Assembly: GCA_937860055.1 (NCBI GenBank)
Contig: CALMBO010000026.1
Span: 186,001-250,000 of the forward strand
DNA from: an uncultured Verrucomicrobiota bacterium
GTDB taxonomy: Bacteria; Verrucomicrobiota; Kiritimatiellia; CAIQIC01; Lenti-01
Direction: 5' to 3'
Length of the DNA stretch: 64,000 nt
A program made the translations under genes and the position numbers. This document shows, one piece after another, positions 54,739-63,757 of this stretch (its first letter is position 1; each line of letters opens with the position of its first letter). The notes beneath the pieces are model-generated. The model did no database searches. It worked only from the letters and a program-made list of their open reading frames with translations, and was not told the DNA's origin.

Positions 54739-54848
54739 AAGTCAGGACATCGGTGAAGAGGATTTGCGAGCGCTGCAAGATTGTGCGTCGCAAGGGCGTG
54801 GTGCGGGTCATCTGCACCGATCTGCGTCACAAGCAGCGCCAGGGTTAA
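54735..54848 (+). CDS. rpmJ: 50S ribosomal protein L36
   Basis: 37 residues. [37 protein letters not shown]-type protein with Cys11, Cys14, Cys27 and His32 as the zinc-type ligands. It overlaps the infA stop (ATGA) and is followed by rpsM. Confidence 0.96.
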   Translation: MKVRTSVKRICERCKIVRRKGVVRVICTDLRHKQRQG

Positions 54849-54867
54849 GGTCAGGAGAAGAAGAACA

Positions 54868-55317
54868 ATGCCCAGAGTGATTGGTGTCGATATCCCGGGG
54901 AAGAAGCGCGTGGAGTACGCGCTGCGGTACATCTATGGCGTGGGTCCGGCCCGCGCGAAGGAGTTGGTGGAGCGCCTGAAGATCAGCCCGGCGAAGAAGG
55001 CCGACGAGCTGACGGGCGAGGAGATCGCCAATCTGTCGAAGATGCTTCAGGAGGAATATGTGGTGGAAGGCGATTTGCGCCGCGAGGTGTCGGGCAATAT
55101 CCGCCGCCTGATCGCCGTGAACTGCTACCGGGGCATCCGCCACCGCAAGGGCCTGCCGGTTCGCGGCCAGCGCACCAGCACCAATGCCCGTACCCGCAAG
55201 GGGCCGCGCAAGACCGTCGGCGCCGTCCGCGGCAAGGAAGCCCGTTCGGCCGTCAAGAGCAGTGTTGGCGCGGCTCCCGCCGCCGCCGCGCCTGCCGCCG
55301 CCCCCGCCAGCAAGTGA
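54868..55317 (+). CDS. rpsM: 30S ribosomal protein S13
   Basis: 149 residues, longer than the usual 118-125. The core ([25 protein letters not shown]...[29 protein letters not shown]) is canonical; the last ~30 residues are an Ala/Pro-rich tail ([19 protein letters not shown]). S13 lies in the 30S head and contacts P-site tRNA and L5. Confidence 0.96.
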   Translation: MPRVIGVDIPGKKRVEYALRYIYGVGPARAKELVERLKISPAKKADELTGEEIANLSKMLQEEYVVEGDLRREVSGNIRRLIAVNCYRGIRHRKGLPVRGQRTSTNARTRKGPRKTVGAVRGKEARSAVKSSVGAAPAAAAPAAAPASK

Positions 55318-55328
55318 GGAATTGAGAT

Positions 55329-55805
55329 ATGGCAGAAGAAACCAAAGATGAAGTGAAGGCGCAGGCCGCGCCTGCCGCCGCCGAAGCCGCTCCTGCGGCC
55401 GCCGAAGCCGCCGCCGAAGGGGAGGGCAAGGTTCGTCGCCGCGCCAAGGGTGCGAAGAACGTTCCCGTGGGCGTCGTCCACATTCTGGCGTCCTTCAACA
55501 ACACGACCGTCAGCATCACCGATCCGCGCGGCAACGTGCTTTCGTGGAGCAGCGGCGGGCGTTGCGGCTTCAAGGGCTCGCGCAAGAGCACGGCCTATGC
55601 CGGCACCGTCGTCGCGCAGGAGGCCTGCAAGGTCGCCGTCAGCTATGGAATGCACGAGGTGGAGATTCTGGTGCAGGGCCCCGGCTCCGGCCGCGAGTCC
55701 GCGATCCGCGCCGTGCAGGCGGCGGGGCTTTCGATTTCGGGCATCAAGGACATCACACCGGTGCCGCACAACGGCTGCCGCGCCCGCAAGCGCCGCCGCG
55801 TCTAA
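55329..55805 (+). CDS. rpsK: 30S ribosomal protein S11
   Basis: 158 residues. An N-terminal ~40-residue Ala/Glu/Pro-rich extension precedes the canonical S11 body ([25 protein letters not shown]...[18 protein letters not shown]). S11 is on the platform near the mRNA exit. The extension is similar in composition to the S13 tail encoded just upstream. Confidence 0.96.
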   Translation: MAEETKDEVKAQAAPAAAEAAPAAAEAAAEGEGKVRRRAKGAKNVPVGVVHILASFNNTTVSITDPRGNVLSWSSGGRCGFKGSRKSTAYAGTVVAQEACKVAVSYGMHEVEILVQGPGSGRESAIRAVQAAGLSISGIKDITPVPHNGCRARKRRRV

Positions 55806-55830
55806 CCATTTCAAGAGGAAGGAAGAACCT

Positions 55831-56457
55831 ATGGGCAGGTATATTGGACCGGCGTGCAAGCGCTGCCGTCGGCAGGGAATCAAGCTCTTTTTGAAGGGCG
55901 ATCGTTGTTACATGGCCAAGTGCCCGATCGAGCAGGGGCATTCCATCCCCGGCCAGCACGGCGGGCGCCGTCCGCGCCTGAAGGACTATGGCATCCAGCT
56001 GCAGGAGAAGCAGCGGCTCCGCAACATGTACGGCATGCGGGAAGGCCAGTTCCGCCTGTTCTTCCAGCGCGCCCTGCGCGCCCGCGGCGTCACGGGCGAA
56101 ATGCTGCTGCAGGCGCTCGAGATGCGCCTGGACAACATCGTCTACCGCATGGGCCTGGCGCCTTCGCGCCGCGCCGCCCGCCAATTCGTGCGCCACGGCC
56201 ACATCCGCATCAACGGCGTCAAGGTCAACATCCCTTCCTGCAAGGTGAAGCCCGGCGACGTGGTGCAGGCCCGCGACGTGAAGCGCAGCCGCGATTATTC
56301 CAAGGCGCACCTGGATGCCGCCGAAAGCCGCGGCTGGCCGGCGTGGATGAACGTGGACAAGGCCGAGTTCAAGGCCGAGATCCTGCACGTTCCGACCCGC
56401 GAGGAGATTGCTCCGGTCGTCAACGAGCAGCTCATCGTCGAATTGTATTCGAAGTAA
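55831..56457 (+). CDS. rpsD: 30S ribosomal protein S4
   Basis: 208 residues, normal length. The N-terminal zinc-type cysteines (C9, C12, then C26 and C31 in GDRCYMAKC) are present, as in thermophile and PVC S4 proteins. The S4 RNA-binding domain (MRLDNIVYRMGLAPSRRAARQFVRHGHIRING) is intact. S4 initiates 30S assembly. A 63-nt gap separates it from rpoA. Confidence 0.97.
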   Translation: MGRYIGPACKRCRRQGIKLFLKGDRCYMAKCPIEQGHSIPGQHGGRRPRLKDYGIQLQEKQRLRNMYGMREGQFRLFFQRALRARGVTGEMLLQALEMRLDNIVYRMGLAPSRRAARQFVRHGHIRINGVKVNIPSCKVKPGDVVQARDVKRSRDYSKAHLDAAESRGWPAWMNVDKAEFKAEILHVPTREEIAPVVNEQLIVELYSK

Positions 56458-56484
56458 GACCCCGCAACTGAAACCCCGCCATAT

Positions 56485-56505
56485 GTCCCGGCCAACGCCC
56501 GGGAC
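56485..56505 (+). promoter_or_regulatory. hairpin in the rpsD-rpoA gap
   Basis: A perfect 7-bp stem, GTCCCGG (56485-56491) with CCGGGAC (56499-56505), with a 7-nt loop, immediately before the rpoA ribosome site (GAAGGAG). It could control rpoA translation, or mark a processing site in the transcript. Confidence 0.4.
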
Positions 56506-56520
56506 TGGAAGGAGAAGCCC

Positions 56521-57525
56521 ATGAGTACCCGTCTCAACCGGTTCGAGATGCCCAAGTTCGTCGCCAAGGACGAGCAGACGGCCACCGCGACCTATGCCCA
56601 GTTCACCGCCGAGCCCTTCGAGGCCGGCTATGGCCGCACGATCGGCAATTCCCTGCGCCGCGTGCTGCTGTCCTCCCTGGAGGGCGCTGCGATTTCCTCC
56701 GTGCGCATCCAGGGCGCGGAACACGAGTTCTGCCACCTGAAGGGCTGCGTCGAAGACGTCACCGACATCGTGCTGAACCTCAAGAAGGTCCTGCTGAAGA
56801 TGTACAGCCGCACGCCGAAGATGCTCCGCATCAAGGTCAAGGGGCCGGGCGATGTCACCGCCGGCGACATCCAGCTGGATTCCTCCGTCGAAGTGCTCAA
56901 TCCCGACCAGCACATCTGCACGCTGGACGCCGACGGCGTCTTCGATGCGGAGATCGAGGTCAAGATCGGCCGCGGCTATTGCCAGGCCGAGTGGAACAAG
57001 AAGGCCGACCAGGAAATCGGACTGATTCCGATCGACTCGCTGTTCTCCCCCGTCCGCCGCGTGAAGTACGCTGTGGACAACACCCGCGTCGGACGCCGCA
57101 CGGACTATGACAAGCTCGTGCTGGAGGTCTGGACGGACGGACGCATCAGCCCGGACGAGGCGCTGACGCTTTCCGCCGCCATCCTGCGCCACCATCTGGA
57201 CGTCTTTGTGAATTTCGACAAGGACATCGTCGAGTTCCAGGAGAACGAGAAGGCGGTGGATCCGGCGCGCGAGGAGCTCGCGAAGAAGTTGTCGATCAGC
57301 GTCAACGAGATCGAGCTGAGCGTGCGCGCGGCCAACTGCCTCAACAACGCCAACATCACCACCGTGGGCGAATTGGCGCAGAAGACCGAGGCCGAGATGC
57401 TCAAGTACCGCAACTTCGGCAAGAAGTCGCTGAACGAAATCAAGCAGAAGCTGGCGGAACTGGGCCTTTCGCTGGGCATGACCTTCGATGCCGACCTGCT
57501 GAAGACCACGAAGCCCGAAGAGTAA
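56521..57525 (+). CDS. rpoA: RNA polymerase alpha subunit
   Basis: 334 residues. N-terminal dimerisation domain (EPFEAGYGRTIGNSLRRVLLSSLEGAAISSVRI), linker with KAVDP, and a C-terminal domain (LELSVRAANCLNNANITTVGELAQKTEAEMLKYRNFGKKSLNEIKQKLAELGLSLGM). Binds beta/beta-prime and UP elements. Ordinary length. Confidence 0.98.
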   Translation: MSTRLNRFEMPKFVAKDEQTATATYAQFTAEPFEAGYGRTIGNSLRRVLLSSLEGAAISSVRIQGAEHEFCHLKGCVEDVTDIVLNLKKVLLKMYSRTPKMLRIKVKGPGDVTAGDIQLDSSVEVLNPDQHICTLDADGVFDAEIEVKIGRGYCQAEWNKKADQEIGLIPIDSLFSPVRRVKYAVDNTRVGRRTDYDKLVLEVWTDGRISPDEALTLSAAILRHHLDVFVNFDKDIVEFQENEKAVDPAREELAKKLSISVNEIELSVRAANCLNNANITTVGELAQKTEAEMLKYRNFGKKSLNEIKQKLAELGLSLGMTFDADLLKTTKPEE

Positions 57526-57543
57526 TCGAGACAGGAGTCCCCC

Positions 57544-58041
57544 ATGCGCCATCGCAAAAACACCGTCAAACTGGGCCGCACGTCTTCGCAGCGCGGAGCG
57601 CTGTTTTCGAGCCTGGTCAGCAACCTCATCCTCGCCAAGCGCATCCGGACCACGCTTCCGAAGGCCCGCGCCGCCAAGCGGCTGGCCGACAAGATGGTCA
57701 CCGTGGGCAAAAAGGGCACGCTGGCGGCCCGCCGCCAGGCCTTGTCCTTCCTAAAGCTGGAAGCCGCGGTTGCCGAGCTCTTCGGCGCCGTCGCCCCGGC
57801 CATGAAGGATCGCGCGGGCGGCTATACCCGCGTCATCAAGCTGGGCAAGCGCATGAGCGACAGCAGCGAGATGTGCATCCTCGAATGGGTGGATTTCGTC
57901 CCCAAGGCGAAGAAGGCCAAGGTGGAGAAGCCCGAAGAAGCTCCCAAGGGCGAAAAAGGCGAGAAAAAGGCCGGGAAGGCGGAGAAGCCTGCCAAGAAGC
58001 CTGCCGCCAAGAAGGCCAAGAAGGAAGAAGAGAAGAAGTAG
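57544..58041 (+). CDS. rplQ: 50S ribosomal protein L17 with long basic tail
   Basis: 165 residues. The first ~115 are canonical L17 (MRHRKNTVKLGRTSSQRGALFSSLVSNLI..., KDRAGGYTRVIKLGKRMSDSSEMCILEWV). The last ~50 are a Lys/Glu/Ala/Pro-rich tail ending in KKEEEKK. The tail is unlike ordinary 116-130-residue L17 and is probably exposed and disordered. Last gene of the cluster, followed by a strong terminator. Confidence 0.96.
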   Translation: MRHRKNTVKLGRTSSQRGALFSSLVSNLILAKRIRTTLPKARAAKRLADKMVTVGKKGTLAARRQALSFLKLEAAVAELFGAVAPAMKDRAGGYTRVIKLGKRMSDSSEMCILEWVDFVPKAKKAKVEKPEEAPKGEKGEKKAGKAEKPAKKPAAKKAKKEEEKK

Positions 58042-58062
58042 TTCTTCTTTTGTCCCTGCACG

Positions 58063-58092
58063 AAACGGCATCCGGAAACGGATGCCGTTTTG
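58063..58092 (+). terminator. terminator at the end of the ribosomal cluster
   Basis: Perfect 11-bp stem AAACGGCATCC (58063-58073) with GGATGCCGTTT (58080-58090), six-nt loop, T-rich end. It lies 21 nt after rplQ and before the convergent thioredoxin-like gene. Confidence 0.85.
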
Positions 58093-58113
58093 CTTGGGCC
58101 GATGGGGGGAGGG

Positions 58114-58827
58114 CTACCAGTTGTCGAAGGCCTTGGCTCCGTTTTGCGCGACTTCGCCCCGGGCTTCGGCGGAGATGATTTTTCCGGTGTCGTCCATGAC
58201 GACAAGCTTGGGGATGCCGGAAACGGAACAGGTTTTCTTGAGGCCGTCGATATGCTTGTCGCCGAAGGGAACGGCGAGCCAGGGCATTTCATGGTCCTTC
58301 ATGTAGGCATCCATGCTGCGCTCATCCTGGTCGCTGGTGACCAGGACGACTTCGAAGGGTTTGCCTTCGGCCTTGAGCTGGTTGTAGGCGGCGACGAGCT
58401 GGGGCGTGAAGGCGCGGCAGGGGGGGCACCAGGAGGCGGAAAAATAGACGCCGATTTTCTTGCCGACGAGGTCGGCGGTGGAAAAGCGCTTGCCCTTGGC
58501 GTTGACCAGGCGCTTGCCAAAAAGGGTGTCCAGTTCGGGGGGGATCGGCGTTTCGGCCGAGGCCGCCGTGCCGCCGCCGAGGGCGGGCGCGCCGCTGGGC
58601 TTGCCTTGGCTGCCGACATAGATCTGGTCGGCGCTGCTGAGCTGGTTGAGGTTGATCTTGATCATGCCCCCATCGGGCTTCCGCAAGATGACCTGGCCGT
58701 ACTTCTGTTCGACAAAGGATGCCTCCATGGTCTTTCCGCTGGCGCTGGTCCAGATGCGGACCTCCTGGGCGGCGGCGGACTGAAGGCATATCCAGGCCAA
58801 TGACAGGGCGAACCATCGAATCCTCAT
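58114..58827 (-). CDS. secreted TlpA-like thioredoxin with SHD1-like segment
   Basis: 237 residues with a signal peptide. Residues ~22-75 resemble the SHD1/SLA1-homology-like beta unit (RIWTSASGKTMEASFVEQKYGQVILRKPDGG) found in PVC proteins, followed by a spacer and a TlpA/nucleoredoxin-type thioredoxin domain with the active site WCPPC (C134, C137) and the cis-Pro segment SVSGIPKLVVMD. It is probably a periplasmic thiol oxidoreductase, perhaps for cytochrome c or cell-wall protein maturation. A ribosome site (AAGGAG) precedes the ATG. Confidence 0.87.
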   Translation of the reverse strand: MRIRWFALSLAWICLQSAAAQEVRIWTSASGKTMEASFVEQKYGQVILRKPDGGMIKINLNQLSSADQIYVGSQGKPSGAPALGGGTAASAETPIPPELDTLFGKRLVNAKGKRFSTADLVGKKIGVYFSASWCPPCRAFTPQLVAAYNQLKAEGKPFEVVLVTSDQDERSMDAYMKDHEMPWLAVPFGDKHIDGLKKTCSVSGIPKLVVMDDTGKIISAEARGEVAQNGAKAFDNW

Positions 58828-58985
58828 GGCAATCTCCTTGTTGAAGATGCAAGGCATGCTACCAGCCCCCCCTGGTGCAAGGCGAGAACACATTTTCTCC
58901 ATCCCCGGATTGCGGGCCTGCTGTCGGGGATGTCGTTGGCGGAACAGACCCCGTTCGGTTGACGAAACGGGATAGGGAGCGGATA

Positions 58986-59543
58986 TCAGTCCGCGCAACA
59001 GGAACGGGGGCAGAGGACATGGCCGGAAGGAGCCACTTCAACGCCTTCCATGGCAAGCAGGGCGCGTTTCAGGGCGGAGCCGCCTCCAAAACCGCCGAGT
59101 TGGCCGCCCGAGCGGATGACGCGGTGGCAGGGGATGACGAGGGGGAATGGATTGTTGGCGAGGGCGTTGCCAACGGCGCGCGAGGCGCCGGGTTTGCCCA
59201 AGTGGACGGCGAGCCATTCGTAGGTGCGGACGCGGCCACGGGGAATGCCAGCGGTGGCCCGCAGGACGGCCTGCTGGAAGGGGGGGCAGGAGCCGAGATC
59301 GAGCAGGGCCAGGGAAAACCGGACGTCTTTGCCGCCCAGCAGCGCCTCGATGCGGCGGAGCAGGCCATCGATTATGGCGCAGGAGACGGCGCTGGCGGCA
59401 GGATCGACCTGGCGGGCGAGGGTCATGGCGGCCAATCCCCCTTGCGGAAGGAGGATGCGGCGAACGAGAGGCTGCGTCGGCGTGCCGGTCCAGAGGAGGG
59501 CGACGGCGCCGAACGGGGAACAGTGGAGGGACGCGGCGTTCAT
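58986..59543 (-). CDS. ogt: methylated-DNA--protein-cysteine methyltransferase
   Basis: 185 residues. Repairs O6-alkylguanine by suicidal transfer to cysteine C139 in IPCHRVI. The C-terminal domain also has the PRGRVRTYEWLAVHLGKPGASRAVGNALANNP DNA-contact region. No Ada N-terminal zinc domain is present. It overlaps the lipid-kinase gene upstream by 4 nt. Confidence 0.92.
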   Translation of the reverse strand: MNAASLHCSPFGAVALLWTGTPTQPLVRRILLPQGGLAAMTLARQVDPAASAVSCAIIDGLLRRIEALLGGKDVRFSLALLDLGSCPPFQQAVLRATAGIPRGRVRTYEWLAVHLGKPGASRAVGNALANNPFPLVIPCHRVIRSGGQLGGFGGGSALKRALLAMEGVEVAPSGHVLCPRSCCAD

Positions 59544-60460
59544 GGTTGTTCCTCCGGCACGAGAACGGAGAGCGCCTTGGGAAGCAGGCGGACCTCGATA
59601 TCGGTGCCGGCGTCGATCAATTCGCCATCGAGCTGGATGGGGGCGGCGGAAGGGCGGCGGACGGAGAGGGTGCGGAAACGGCGGGTCAGGACTTGGGGCA
59701 GGTGGTCGAGGGTGCCATTGAAAAGGCGGGCGATGTTGACAAGGACGAGGGGGAGATCCTGGCGGAGGACGACGACCATTTCCATGAGGCCGTCGTCGGG
59801 ACGGGCTTTGGGGGCGATCTGGGCGCCGCCTCCGTACTGGGTGAGGTTGGCGAGGGTGAAGATGACAGGATCGGAGAAAGACTGTGAGGGACCGCCATCC
59901 AGCGACACCTCGAGAGGCTGGGGCTTGTAGGCGATGAGCTCGGAAGCGGCGGCGAAGACGTAGGGGACGATGCCGCGGAACGGAAAGGCCTCGAATCCCC
60001 GGACGATGGCGGCGTCCCACGCCATGCTGCAGGTGACGAAGAAAGGACGGCCGTTGGCAGTCCCGACATCGATGGCGCGGCGGCGGGCGGAGGCCAGTGC
60101 CCGGACAGCGCCCGGGATATCGAGGGGAATGCCGAAATGGCGGGCAAATCCGTTGCCACTGCCGGTGGGAACGACGCCCAGGGCGACGGGCGTCCCGACA
60201 AGCACGCCGCCGATGCTGTTGACCATGCCATCACCGCCGGCGACAAGCAGGGCGTCGACGCCATCGCGCACGGCGCGCCCGGCCTTGCGGCGGCCATCGT
60301 CGATGTCGTTGCTGAACTGGTAGGTGATGTCCGCCCCGTTGGCGCCGAAGTGTTTTTCGACGACGCCCCAGAACGAATCGAACGAAGTGCCAAGGCCGGA
60401 CTTCGGGTTCACCAGCACCCGCACTTGGCGGGGCGCTCGGGAATGTTCGTTCGCGCGCAT
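59540..60460 (-). CDS. diacylglycerol/lipid kinase family protein
   Basis: 306 residues of the YegS/BmrU/DgkB family. The nucleotide loop region is VNPKSGLG, followed by the VAGGDGMVNSIG catalytic-domain motif and VPTGSGNGFARHFGIP. Such enzymes phosphorylate diacylglycerol, phosphatidylglycerol-like lipids or long-chain bases. The GGDG motif and downstream aspartate region (PDDGLMEMVV) are typical. The real lipid is unknown. Confidence 0.9.
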   Translation of the reverse strand: MRANEHSRAPRQVRVLVNPKSGLGTSFDSFWGVVEKHFGANGADITYQFSNDIDDGRRKAGRAVRDGVDALLVAGGDGMVNSIGGVLVGTPVALGVVPTGSGNGFARHFGIPLDIPGAVRALASARRRAIDVGTANGRPFFVTCSMAWDAAIVRGFEAFPFRGIVPYVFAAASELIAYKPQPLEVSLDGGPSQSFSDPVIFTLANLTQYGGGAQIAPKARPDDGLMEMVVVLRQDLPLVLVNIARLFNGTLDHLPQVLTRRFRTLSVRRPSAAPIQLDGELIDAGTDIEVRLLPKALSVLVPEEQP

Positions 60461-60510
60461 GTCAGTCCAAGGGGAGGAGGTGGTGGATGCCTTATGGAAA
60501 CAGGTCCTGG

Positions 60511-63500
60511 TTAAAAATATCCGCTGCTTCCGGATGTCTTTCGGGAGAGGCCCAGGAGGTCCTGGACCTGGTCGAGAATGTTGAAAAAGGAGAGGTTGGC
60601 AATGATGTCTCCGGGCGGTTCGACGCGTTTCGGGGGTTCGAAATACCGGTAGCTGAAGCGGTCTCCATAGGGATTCATCGGCGGGTCCTGGCGCTTGGAT
60701 TCAGCCTCGATGCTCGCGGAGAGGGGCAACAAGTTTTCCGCGACCGGCAGGTTCAGTTTCAGGGCGTCCATCTGGGCCGTCCAGAATCCACCCAAATCCA
60801 TCAGGTTTTCCAGTTGCACGCTGATATGGCGGCCGAAGGGGTCCATGCGCACCATGCGGAGCTGGATGTCGCTCCATTCGGCGGCCGACAGGTCCAGATG
60901 GCTGCCCAGGCCGTTGATTTTCTCCCAGACATCCAGATAGCCGGGATCGAGATCGATGGCCTTGCGGTATTCCGCATAGGCCTCGGGATAGCGTTTCTGC
61001 TCCTCGCGGAGTTGGCCGAGCAGATAGAAGACGGCAGGGCGGACGGGGGCATTGGTGGCGAGGCGGGTGAGGACGATCTCGGCGGCGCCGCGGCTTTCGG
61101 GATTTTCGAAGACGCCCATGCAACCGAAGCAGAGCGAGGCCACCTGGCCGAACTGTTCGGGCATGCGCTCGAAGGCGATCTGGTAATGCTTCCGGGCCTC
61201 CTCGGTCTGGCCGAGGGCCTGGAATCGTTCCGCCAAGCGCCATTGCACGCAGTAGGCGTCCGCGAAATAGGTTTCGGCTTCGGCATAGCGCTGCAGGCTG
61301 CGGGAGGTGAGGCCGGCCTCGTTCAACCGGTCCCCTTCTTCGGCAATGCGGACCGAGCGGACGACCTTGGCGAAGAATCCGGCATCGTCGGGCTGGTTCT
61401 TGGCGGTAAGGACATCGGCCAGCACGGCATAGGCGCGCACCCGGTCGCCATCCGGCTGTTCGCCGTCCGTGGGATCGACCTTCAGGGCTTGGCGAACGAC
61501 GGCTTCGGCCGCGTCGAGCTGGCCGTCCCGAAGAAGCAGCGCAGCCTTCCAGATCAGGGGCCGCTCTTCGAAGCGGTCGCGGGCATAGAGTCGGTCGAGG
61601 AAGGGGATCCGGTCCGGATCGGGAATCCGGGCCAGCACGACGTAGGCCTTGTCGTCGCCGGGTTCTTCGGCGAGGTGCCGCGTCAGGATGGTCCAGGCTT
61701 CGGCGTCCCGTCCGGCGGCGTGGAGCGCCTGGGCGGCAGGGACAAAGAAGGTGTCGGCCGGCAGGTCGGCGAGATTGGTGGCGGTACCCCACCACGGCGC
61801 ATTTTCAAGGAGGGCGAGGACATCGTTGTGGCGTCCGGCTTGATGGTAGACTTGGATGAGTTTGCCGAGGGCGTCGGTTAGATTTATGGACTGCAACTCC
61901 AGCCGTTCGGCGGAGCGTTGTTTTGCTTCTTCGAACAAGCGGGAGAGTTCGGACCAAACGAGTTGTTCGGCCTCGGCAAAACGGCCCAGTTCCAGCAGGT
62001 CATCCAGGAAAATATCGAGATTTCTATTGTATCCTGGATTGCGCTCGTCCGGCTGTAATTCCGCGAGCCGGTCGCGGGCGCGTCCATGCATGGCCATGCC
62101 TTCGTCGAACCAATCGTTCCGCTTCAGGACGAGGCCGACCTGGGCCCAGAGCTGGCCGAGCGCCTGTTTGCGCGATTCCAGTTGGATTTGGACGGTCGAC
62201 ATTTCGTTGGTGGCCGCAGGATCGGCCAAGGTGCGCCACAGGGCGATGGCATCCTCAGCGCGATCCAACGCGAGGAGCAGTTTGCCTTTGCCGCGCACGA
62301 CCTCGAAGCGCGAAAGCACGCCGAGATCGGTGCGCGCGGCGATCTGGTCAAGCAGCTGGATGGCATCGTCGGTTCGCCTGGTTTCGGCGGAAAGCTGGAT
62401 GTAGTGGTCCCAAAGGGGCAGTTCGGGTTTGGCCGCGAGCCATTGGCCCAGAAAGGACAGCAGGACGGGGGCGGGCACCTGGGCCTGATTGCCCAAAATG
62501 GATGCGAACGAATAGAAGGCCACATCCTTTTCATTCAAAGTCAGGGCGTGTTTCAGGGCCTCCCCGGTCCGGTCCTGGTTCAACAAACCCAACAAATAGT
62601 GGATGCTTGCCATGCTGAAAGCACGGTTGAATCCGTAGTCGTCCCAGATCGGGGCCGGAGATTCGTCGGCCATCGTCTCCGCCGTTTCGGCCTGCTCGTC
62701 GTCCAGGGACCGGGGAAATTTGCGCGACAGGGCCTCGAACAGGCCGACGCCATCGGGCGAAGAATCCACGAGCCCCCATTGGGGCGAGGGCAGGGTTTCC
62801 ATCTGGGCCATGGCCGTTTTTTGCGCCAGGCGCAGCGTGGGGTCGCCGGGAATTTCCAGCCGCAGGCCAGGCACGGCGAGCGCCTTCTGGATCAGGGCCG
62901 CGGCTCTTTCCGGGCCCGCCAACGAAACGATGTCGGGCATCTCGAGGTCGCCAGAAAACCGGGTGTTCGGTTCCAGTCTTTTCAGATCGCGCTCGAACCG
63001 ATCCGCGAGACCATCCGTCTGGCCTTTGAAAAGGGCAACCTCATCTTCCATCTCGCGGATGAGCTCGCGGAACCGGTCCCGGCGATAGCTTTCCAGACCG
63101 GTCTTTTTCGCGGCGAGCGATTTGAGGGCGGTCTGCAAGCGGACGGGATCGCGGTTGAGGAACGCGAAGGCCGCACGCAGGACGGCGGTGCGCGCCTGGT
63201 CTTCCGGCAGGGCGTCGGGCGCGTCCGGTTCCAGTTTTTCCTGGATGATTGGCCATGCCTCCGGCGGGGGCATCGCCGCGATCAAGCCGGAGAAGGAGAG
63301 GGGATCGATGATGGGATAAGGAGAATACGGAGTGGCCTCGACGCCGGGTGGTGCCGCGCGCAATTTCCAGAACTTGTCGACCAACGACAACCACGCATCG
63401 GCGGCTTGCAGGGCGGGCAGTGTTGGCGCGGTTTGGAGGAGGGCGTCCCGGTCTGCCCGATAGGCGGCAAGGGCGGGGTCGTCCGCCGGTGCCTGCGGGG

Positions 63501-63642
63501 TGGGCGAAAGGGCCAGTTCCGCATGGATCCTGCCGATCAGCGCCTCGGCGCCCTGCAACTGCAGGGCGGGCGGTTCCTCCGCTTGCACCAGGAAGGCGCT
63601 TGCCACAACCAAAAGTCCCATCCAGTTGGATCGAGCGTTCAC
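60511..63642 (-). CDS. large secreted TPR-like protein
   Basis: 1043 residues from a GTG start (63642), with GGGAGG four nt upstream. A signal peptide precedes EEPPALQ. The protein is largely helical with tetratricopeptide-like pairs, clearest in the C-terminal half (e.g. YAEAETYFADAYCVQWRLAERFQALGQTEEARKHYQIAFE and YPEAYAEYRKAIDLDPGYLDVWEKINGLG). No enzymatic motif is seen. It may be a periplasmic or outer-membrane scaffold. A VWA-domain protein gene lies 115 nt upstream on the same strand; TPR and VWA genes are often adjacent (BatA-BatE type), so a shared role is possible. Confidence 0.8.
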   Translation of the reverse strand: MNARSNWMGLLVVASAFLVQAEEPPALQLQGAEALIGRIHAELALSPTPQAPADDPALAAYRADRDALLQTAPTLPALQAADAWLSLVDKFWKLRAAPPGVEATPYSPYPIIDPLSFSGLIAAMPPPEAWPIIQEKLEPDAPDALPEDQARTAVLRAAFAFLNRDPVRLQTALKSLAAKKTGLESYRRDRFRELIREMEDEVALFKGQTDGLADRFERDLKRLEPNTRFSGDLEMPDIVSLAGPERAAALIQKALAVPGLRLEIPGDPTLRLAQKTAMAQMETLPSPQWGLVDSSPDGVGLFEALSRKFPRSLDDEQAETAETMADESPAPIWDDYGFNRAFSMASIHYLLGLLNQDRTGEALKHALTLNEKDVAFYSFASILGNQAQVPAPVLLSFLGQWLAAKPELPLWDHYIQLSAETRRTDDAIQLLDQIAARTDLGVLSRFEVVRGKGKLLLALDRAEDAIALWRTLADPAATNEMSTVQIQLESRKQALGQLWAQVGLVLKRNDWFDEGMAMHGRARDRLAELQPDERNPGYNRNLDIFLDDLLELGRFAEAEQLVWSELSRLFEEAKQRSAERLELQSINLTDALGKLIQVYHQAGRHNDVLALLENAPWWGTATNLADLPADTFFVPAAQALHAAGRDAEAWTILTRHLAEEPGDDKAYVVLARIPDPDRIPFLDRLYARDRFEERPLIWKAALLLRDGQLDAAEAVVRQALKVDPTDGEQPDGDRVRAYAVLADVLTAKNQPDDAGFFAKVVRSVRIAEEGDRLNEAGLTSRSLQRYAEAETYFADAYCVQWRLAERFQALGQTEEARKHYQIAFERMPEQFGQVASLCFGCMGVFENPESRGAAEIVLTRLATNAPVRPAVFYLLGQLREEQKRYPEAYAEYRKAIDLDPGYLDVWEKINGLGSHLDLSAAEWSDIQLRMVRMDPFGRHISVQLENLMDLGGFWTAQMDALKLNLPVAENLLPLSASIEAESKRQDPPMNPYGDRFSYRYFEPPKRVEPPGDIIANLSFFNILDQVQDLLGLSRKTSGSSGYF

Positions 63643-63757
63643 AACGCCTCCCTGTTTTTGCGGCCGGCATTTCCGGTGCCGATGGTCGAATCTTAGCAGA
63701 TGCTCCTCTGAAATTCCAGCCAAGGCCTTCCGTCGATCCAGTGATGATATTTGGCGG

